From contig JACDTU010000001.1 in the NCBI GenBank assembly GCA_022376465.1, positions 1,674,001 through 1,738,000 on the forward strand: a stretch of DNA of 64,000 bases, read 5' to 3'. This DNA comes from Cubamyces lactineus (Eukaryota > Basidiomycota > Agaricomycetes > Polyporales > Polyporaceae). Positions within the stretch are counted from its first letter, which is position 1. Every line of letters starts with the position of its first letter. Positions 57,401 through 64,000 of the stretch are shown one piece after another. The notes beneath the pieces are model-generated. The model worked only from the letters and a program-made list of their open reading frames with translations, ran no database searches and was not told where the DNA came from. The translations under genes and the position numbers were made by a program.

Positions 57401-58064
57401 TCGTAAGTACCTGAAGTTTTGTACATCCAAAATAGTTGTGATTATTCATGTCCGCTCCAGACACTTGGTCAAGCGGACATCGCTTTGCTGAAGAAGAACG
57501 AGCTCCGTGATAGATTGGCGTCGGTCCGGAAAGCGTTCGACAAGTACCTGAAGGATAAGGAAGCTGCTGCTAACAAGGCGGTACGTCCTCTCGTCAAGCT
57601 ACTGGACCTGATGATACTGATCCCGTCGCACGTAGGCGGTGGATGCCCTGCAGCAATTCTTCAAGGACAAGCCGGATGCCCCTGGATACTTCGCGATCCT
57701 CGACGTCAACGCGAATGCCAAAGTTATGCAGGGCGTCGTCCTCCAGGCAAAGAAGCTCGGAAAGTCGATCTACATCTTCAGCGCAGACAACACCGCCGGC
57801 AAGGTTGCGCACGTGAACGCTGTGTCGGAGGAGGCGAAGGCCAAGGGTCTGGATGGCCGCGAGTGGGCATCGGCAGTGACCGCCATCCTCGGTGGCAAGG
57901 TGGGTTATTTTCGACAAACCTTGTTGGCATGATGCTCACAATCCCTCCAGGCCGGTGGTAAGCCTGATGGTGCGCAGGGTGTTGGCACTGAGGTCTCCAA
58001 GGTGCAGGAGGCGCTCGACGCCGCCCTCAAGTTCTTCCAGAGCAAGACTGGGATCTCGGTCTGA
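54441..58064 (+). CDS. ALA1: Alanyl-tRNA synthetase, probably dual cytosolic/mitochondrial
   Basis: Thirteen exons (54441-54674, 54726-54831, 54887-54969, 55025-55220, 55279-55312, 55374-55884, 55942-56344, 56401-56690, 56742-57136, 57198-57402, 57461-57580, 57636-57899, 57951-58064) give 984 residues from the first ATG. Class II catalytic blocks are [70 protein letters not shown] and [12 protein letters not shown]. The editing domain shows the HxxxH site NNHTATHIL and the CGGTHV ligands. The C-terminal Ala domain ends in [10 protein letters not shown]. ATGs at 54441 and 54453 add a basic, acid-free leader ([21 protein letters not shown]) before an ATG at 54519 that begins the normal cytosolic enzyme of 958 residues, implying two products from one gene. 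Confidence 0.94.
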
Positions 58065-58946
58065 GTTTGACGGGTGATCGGGGTATGTGGTAGGCATTGG
58101 CAGTCTCATACGTAAATTTGTACAATACCGGGGCATATAGAATGCGACAGAATAGACGGAGACTTCTCCGGAAGTCGCGTGAGGCGACATTGGTGATCAC
58201 GACAACAGTACGTATTATCGGGAGGCAGCGCTGATGTCCGCTGGACAAGCATTTGGCAATGCGGAGAGAGTTCCTTTCGCTGCAGTAGCACAGAGCTTCG
58301 ACGATCCGGAGCTTGGAGAAGATGGATCCCACTGGTCATGGAGTCCATACATGTACTCCCTGCTGAAGCCGAGCTTGAGGTTGCAATATGGGCGTCTAGC
58401 TCTTTCTCTGTTGAATCTCTACCACCACCAGCTCAGCGAGGTCTTGGGCTATCATTGTTCGTTACTCAAATCGCTCTGATGATCCAGAACAACTTGGCTA
58501 TGGACGCACGTAAAATGGCGCTGTGCACCCGAGACCACTTCCCATGACTCTTCGCGCTTGACTGGTATCCGTGCGGCGGCCTTTGGCCATTGGTCTGCGC
58601 TCTGTGGCCTATCGATCGACATCGATGTTGTACAGTTTTGACTGAGGCACCGAACTGAGGGGCTGATGTCGCCAAAAGGATGATACGAGCTTTACGTCTG
58701 CGCGTAGCCGCTGTAGCGATTCATACAGGGCGGACGGAACGCGATCCGCCTGCGTGAGAGCCTGTGGCGCGAGGCTCATTGGATGTTCAGCTTTCGATAG
58801 CTCTCCTTCCAGATGATACGCCAGAAGAGGCCTGGAACACTCGCTCTATACCAATTCTCAGCGTGTATAGGCGAAGACTGATAAAGGTGCCCCAGGGACG
58901 TCCGGAATGCTCGTCCCCCACTCTCTCCCACCTCTCCGCCCTTGGT
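58065..58946. other. Intergenic region
   Basis: The 882 bp lie between two plus-strand genes. Short frames only; a CT-rich leader precedes the ATG at 58947. Confidence 0.4.
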
Positions 58947-60759
58947 ATGCGCAAAGCTCAGGATGGTCGCCGCCAGCCCGATGAGGAGACCGCTTTGCTC
59001 GCGTCGCCGGAGCGGAAGCCCGTAAAGGCCCCGACCCCGCTGCCTAAGCTACAGATATTCATTCTGCTGCTCATGCAGCTGGCGGAGCCAATCACCTCCC
59101 AATGCATTTACCCATTTATCAATCAGGTATGAAGGATTTATTCTGCCGTTGTAGTCATGTTACTAACCTTTGCGTAGCTCGTCAGCGAGCTCGATATCAC
59201 AGGAGGAGACGAGAAGAAAGTTGGCTACTATGCCGGACTGATTGTATGTATGAATTCGATTAGGTGCTCGTTCACGTGTTTACTGATAATTTCCTTGCAG
59301 GAGTCGCTGTTCTTCGCGACAGAGGCCATGTTCATCATGCAATGGTCCCGGATATCGGACCGTGTTGGACGCAAGCCCGTTCTTCTGACAGGCGTCGGCG
59401 GCCTGTGCATTTCTATGCTCTGCTTTGGGCTCTCAAAGACGTTCACAGCTTTGGTGGTCAGGTAATGGCGTCAATTCGTCTTGAGGGGCCGTACTGATTC
59501 TTGGCGAAACAGTCGTTGTATAGTTGGCATGCTCAACGGCAACATCGGGGTTATCAAAAGCATGATGGCCGGTAGGTCGATCGGCAGGATCGACTCGTGG
59601 TTGTGAAACTGAGAGGATCATTGTGCAGAGCTTACCGACTCGACCAACCTTGCACAAGGTTTCGCGCTTATGCCTGTGATGTGGTCCGTTGGTGGGACAA
59701 TCGGGTATGTAGTGCCTGCAATCTTGCATTCGCAGATCTCTAATTTTACGCACTCAGTCCACTAATCGGCGGACAGTTGGCGAAACCCCACGATAGATGG
59801 CCAGCGCTTTTCACTCATACTTTTTGGCAACGTTATCCTTATTTCCTACCATGCGCCGCATCGGCGCTTTTCTCTGCTGTCATATTCATCATCGCTGCTG
59901 CGTTCTTACGCGAGGTAAGTGTACACACACATGCTTGTATCTATCGCTCATACATATTTGCACAGACCGTCCCCAAGCAGTCCACGAAGAAATCGGTCAG
60001 ATTCAGCGACGAATGTCACACATCTCAGACTCGATGCAATACGCCAGTCCGGTCACTGCTAACGTGGCCAGTACTGTGGTCTATCGCAAACTACGCATCA
60101 CTGGCCTTCCTAGAGATCGCATACCGTGCCGTCCAGCCCCTTTTCTTCTCAACTCCCGTCGAGCTAGGTGGTCTAGGTCTTCCTCCCTCTACCATCGGCA
60201 TCATCCTTGGCTCCTTCGGTGTGATGGATGGAATCTTTCAGGCCCTCTTCTTCGCCAAATGTGTTGGCTGGTGGGGTCAGAAGCGCGTTTTCCAGCTGGG
60301 CATGTCGATGTTCGTGCCGCTCTTTCTCTTATACCCCCTCATGAACATTGTGGCGAGGAGCGCCGGGACATCCCCTATGCTGTGGGCTCTAGTGGTCCTG
60401 CAGCTCGCGATCTCTGTGATCATGGACATGGCATACGGTGCGTTTCGTCGAGCAATCCTGCTCAATCACTATGCTAATGCTGTTTCTCAGGCTGTTGCTT
60501 CATGTTTGTTACGAGCGCCGCTCCTAACAGGAATGCCCTTGGAGCCACGAACGGTATGGCGCAACTAGCAGCCTCCGTTGTACGTGCTATCGGCCCGGCT
60601 GGTTCGACCTCTTTGTTTGCCCTTTCCATCGATCGCTGGTGGCTGCAAGGATATGGCGTCTATGCCATCTTCACCGTTCTCTCTTGCGTGCTCATGTTGG
60701 TGGGGCTACCGCTGCCACGAAATGGCTGGGATAGCGTCGATAACGATAATGACGACTAA
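58947..60759 (+). CDS. MFS transporter, DHA1/ZIF1-like
   Basis: Eight exons (58947-59126, 59178-59243, 59301-59461, 59513-59571, 59629-59704, 59758-59914, 59966-60437, 60491-60759) encode 479 residues with about 12 membrane segments. TM1 is QIFILLLMQLAEPITSQC; the loop 2-3 signature is SDRVGRKPVLLTG, and antiporter-like motif C lies in MPVMWSVGGTIGPLIGG. A hydrophilic central loop (TVPKQSTKKSVRFSDE) separates the two halves, and the C-terminus is acidic (SVDNDNDD). The family includes plant ZIF1 and fungal drug/H+ antiporters, so export of a small organic molecule is likely, substrate unknown. Intron 6 (59915-59965, 51 nt) keeps the frame open, so its retention would lengthen the central loop by 17 residues. 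Confidence 0.92.
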
Positions 60760-63700
60760 CGAACTTGTGCGTTAAGTCATTCTCCGTATATGTTTTGCAG
60801 TCAGCTCACACGTCACCACCCGCAGTATGATATACTAGACTCGATGGTGTCCTGCTGCGCTGTCGAGTGAATGGCTCCGATGATAGTGTTGTGTCGCGAT
60901 GTTACTGGATTCCGGGTTGCTGTCGTAGATTACGTGCCACTTCGAAGAATGCAACCAACTGTACTGTACCGTGCACTTCTGCCCGCATGGTCGCACTGCT
61001 TCTGCGGCTCCCCTGGTGATCTGATGCGCCGGGACGGCATCGAGGATGGGTGTGGGGAAGCCATTGGGAATCTCAGAGATTGTATAGAACACGGTGTCCA
61101 TGTGCTCCCACTGCGCCTCGGGTAGCGGCGGGTGCGGTGTATTGTCGGCGGTCAGACCGGGACTATGGGTACTCACGCTCTCGAGGATGCCCTGCTCTGC
61201 AGGTCCCGAGTTCCTCCATGGTGACTGAAATAGCAAGGATACTTCGCCAAGCCTCCGACATGATCCTGAGGAGGACGGTCCCGTGCTCGAGCATTCCGAG
61301 CGTGTAGCCTGTAGCCTGATGCCGACCTTCGTGTCGAATAGTGCACTGCACTGTAGTGTGGGGATTGCCAGCCGCACGATATCTGTCGAGTAAATACGAG
61401 ACTAGACAAGAGATCGAAACACATATAACTCGCAGGTTGGTTTCGAGCATCGGAGAGAGAGTAGCTTGAATGTGTGGGGCTGGAGCCGGAGTCAGATCTA
61501 CCACCTAGGCATGGATACAACCTTCCACAGGCGCTGTGGTAGAGTCAGATTCGTCCTCTATGCAATCATCTCCGTTGTCAGCGGGTTTCAGCAAGCAACT
61601 TTAGAGGGAGGTCAAATCCAGGTGTCCCTAGGGACTCATATAAACTGGAGTCCAGTACCAGTTCTCTGGGCTTTGTGAGAGCTGAGTGCCGTCCGACGTC
61701 GAAGGCCTTGGCACAGACTTGGCGACCACCGCTTGTCTTCTCTTTACCAATATGTACACTCGTAGATTCCGCCAAGCGCACTTGGCTCACTGGACAAGGC
61801 AGGTGTAGAGTTCCTGCTCGATAGGCGGGCGTCCACCGAGGAGGTACCCGTCTGCAGCGTCGACCGCTGCCTGATCTGTGAACTCCCCTTTTTGCTCTCG
61901 ACCGCCATCACCTTCCACACGCTTTGCGACGAAATTCAAACTCTCGGGCTTTATGGAAGCTTGTCCATCGAGTCATCGATGATTCGATGCAAGCATTATC
62001 GGCTCACGCATGTATCTCTTGGCGATAGCGGGATGCGCCGGAGGCTGGACACCAGGCTCGGTACCCAAGTGAGTTGGATAGTGTAGTCTAGTGGCAGTCA
62101 TTACAATCTCCTGACCCTGTTAACCACAACAGTAATCATGCTATACAGTAATATTCACTATCGCATGGTAGGAGTACTAGTCACCGTACGATCTACATCG
62201 ACGTGGCGGATATGGCGGCTTTGGGGATATGCCTGTCCTCATCCCTCCGTTCACTTTTCAGGAACAAGGCAGGCAGTGTGCTTCGCAGGGACAACCCGGA
62301 ACCCACCACACCCTACGAGCCCTTCCGTTGCGACACGGTCCTCTCCCGGGTGCTGCGCTAGCGACCCGGCCTAGACGATCGCTCATTTTGTCAGGTATAG
62401 CGTATAACTTGGACACGGGCTAATCCGACCCCCGCATGGCCCGCGTCTCACTGCGGCTTGGATCTTGGAGCTTCGCGGGGCAAACCGCGATCTCCGCTGT
62501 AGATTGGGTGGGTTCCTCCGTTCTGGAACAGGGCAGCCTCATCTACAGAAGCAAGATACAACGGTGACGATTCTCCGGTAGGTCCTATATGTCACAGTAT
62601 TGTAGTGCCCGGACCTTCCGCCGCTTGTGTATCTCATATTGTGACCTCCTCGCACATTCGGACGTTCCAAGGGTCACATTATACAGTTAATTGAATTGTC
62701 AATCGCCATCATAGCCGTGAGCTTGCCACAGCCTCGGTCTGGTTTCCGCACACTGGTAAGCTGTTATTCGATATCCTCGTCTGTCATCCCTGACATAGCT
62801 CCGTTGACCTAGACGGTAGCCATTGGTGGCCGGGCTGTTGCGGATATCATCACCTCCGCATTTTCGTCTTCACCGAGGACGGGAAAAACTGCGAGGAATA
62901 CAAGCGAGATACATGGATTTGTTTGCAAATCAACAAGCGAACTAACCCGTCGAGCATCGTGCAATATCTGCAATACTTGACGCATGTGACATTCTATTCC
63001 TCCTCGTTTGGTCAACTTGTGCTACTCAGCAACGGGAATAACCTTCTTCTCTTGTGGCGCCGATGAGAGAGCCCCAGAACAGCATAGGTAGAGCTCTAGC
63101 CCTGGTACGGTCACGATAACTGACTTGAACTATGCATCAACAGCTTACATCAACTGGTACCCATCGCCCAGGTAGGTTGCCTTTGTTGGCCCGTCTTAAT
63201 ATAGGACTGCTCACGGTTATACATAGTGCATACGCTTCACCGGTTACCGGTTGACCAATTCCCTTCATCATATGGAAGACAATGCGACGACTAGGTGGGT
63301 AAATTATCTACGCACTAAACTTCCCTGGACCCTCTTCGAAGGTATATCTTCGTGTGACTGATGATATCCTATCGGGCCGATCATGTCGCGGCCTCGAAGG
63401 TACTATGCTGCGTTGCATGCGGTTCCCTCGTAGATGTAGCGCTGTGCCGAGAGAGGGCCGCGGAGAAGGTCCACAATGATTGTCACACCCGTTCGGTTCA
63501 TCGGACAAATTTAGGATGGTATGTCCCCGTGGCTACTCCAGAGTGGGTCCTGACGCTGCTCACTGAAGACTACGGTGCCGTCTTGGTCATTGCAATCTGA
63601 CCCATAGGCGCGATTGTTGCGCGATTATGGGACGCTCAAGCTCGGTGGCGTTCGCTCGCACAAGTCAATCTGACTGCCTCCACGACCCGCTGCACCGTGT

Positions 63701-64000
63701 GTCCTGAACGCGCTTCAACGTCATCAGTGACCGTACCGTCGGCGATGTGATCATGACAACCATCGTGTTGGGCCATTGGGTCGGGCCAAGAACGGCATCT
63801 CGCGAAATCGCGGCCGCGCAACCTTCCTGGGGTCTCTTCTCGCTTGTACTCGTTCACGGCCTCTGATGGATGAAACTTGTCACGCTGCACACTACGCCAT
63901 CCGGTCTTGTGTTGTGGTCTGCTGCTGTCAACCGACCGACCCTTCGCGATGCACCTCTCCCGACGTGGCGCCTGTCCGTTTTCTCCCGCTGCATTGAGTC
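60760..64000. other. Gene-poor right end of window
   Basis: No complete gene was recognised. On the minus strand, 60835-61504 contains more protein-like frames (EHGTVLLRIMSEAWRSILAI near 61260; WEHMDTVFYTISEIPNGFPT near 61070), but they lie in different frames and I could not join them in phase. From 61.6 kb to the end only short frames appear. Confidence 0.35.

Noticed and set aside
60835..61377. 180-codon minus-strand frame read as one gene
   Set aside because: The protein-like parts switch frame; a single ORF is not supported, so it is reported only as an unresolved finding.
1..64000. CRISPR arrays, phage, insertion sequences or LTR elements
   Set aside because: No regularly spaced repeats, transposase, integrase or reverse transcriptase signatures were seen; the window is eukaryotic nuclear DNA.

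Overview
This window is nuclear DNA from a filamentous basidiomycete, most likely an Agaricomycete of the wood-decay type. The basis is moderately GC-rich DNA, intron-dense genes (up to 13 exons, introns mostly 50-70 nt with GTRNGT donors), Pol II genes on both strands, an intron-containing nuclear tRNA, and the gene content: secreted tannase/feruloyl esterase, trichodiene-type sesquiterpene synthases and a WOPR regulator. All exon structures were read by hand. Phase was checked at every junction of the genes given joins, and the spliced products match the named families by motif recognition only; no database search was run.

Layout. 1-3197 (-): 5' part of a long acidic low-complexity protein running off the left edge. 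5108-6724 (+): intronless Ser/Pro-rich protein. 6896-8231 (-): ABHD11/Imo32-type mitochondrial hydrolase. 8395-10080 (+): probable decayed multi-TM gene. 10507-12940 (+): tannase/feruloyl esterase. 13373-14710 (-): aquaporin. 15203-15985 (-): ICT1-type peptidyl-tRNA hydrolase. 16296-16398 (-): tRNA-Trp with intron. 16572-17883 (+): enoyl-CoA reductase Tsc13. 18083-19644 (-): Arv1. 20331-22008 (+): Get4. 23443-23999 (-): HSBP1-like protein. 25627-26851 (+): sesquiterpene synthase 1. 32533-34218 (+): WOPR transcription factor. 34566-36676 (-): TFIIH subunit Tfb2. 36981-38216 (+): Nas6/gankyrin. 38408-39750 (-): sesquiterpene synthase 2. 41654-43341 (+): arrestin-like protein. 43435-44814 (-): aldo-keto reductase. 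45358-47479 (+): split RING-like protein. 48590-50154 (+): Cys-motif protein of unknown function. 53449-53810 (+): small secreted Thr-rich protein. 54441-58064 (+): alanyl-tRNA synthetase. 58947-60759 (+): MFS transporter. Gene-poor stretches lie at 26.9-32.5, 50.2-53.4 and 60.8-64 kb.

How the genes relate. Much of the window is housekeeping: translation (AlaRS, tRNA-Trp, ICT1), ER lipid metabolism and tail-anchored protein targeting (Tsc13, Arv1, Get4), transcription/repair (Tfb2) and the proteasome (Nas6). The accessory part is two paralogous sesquiterpene synthases 11.6 kb apart (nearest ends) that bracket a WOPR-family regulator. No P450 or other tailoring enzyme was recognised between them, so a classical terpene cluster is not established. 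No CRISPR array, intact transposon or virus was seen. I did not find a clearly undescribed system. The most unusual items are two GC-AG introns in neighbouring genes, several 13-21 nt microexons, an alanyl-tRNA synthetase with nested start codons, an aquaporin with altered NPA boxes, and a probable pseudogene of a fungal multi-TM family.
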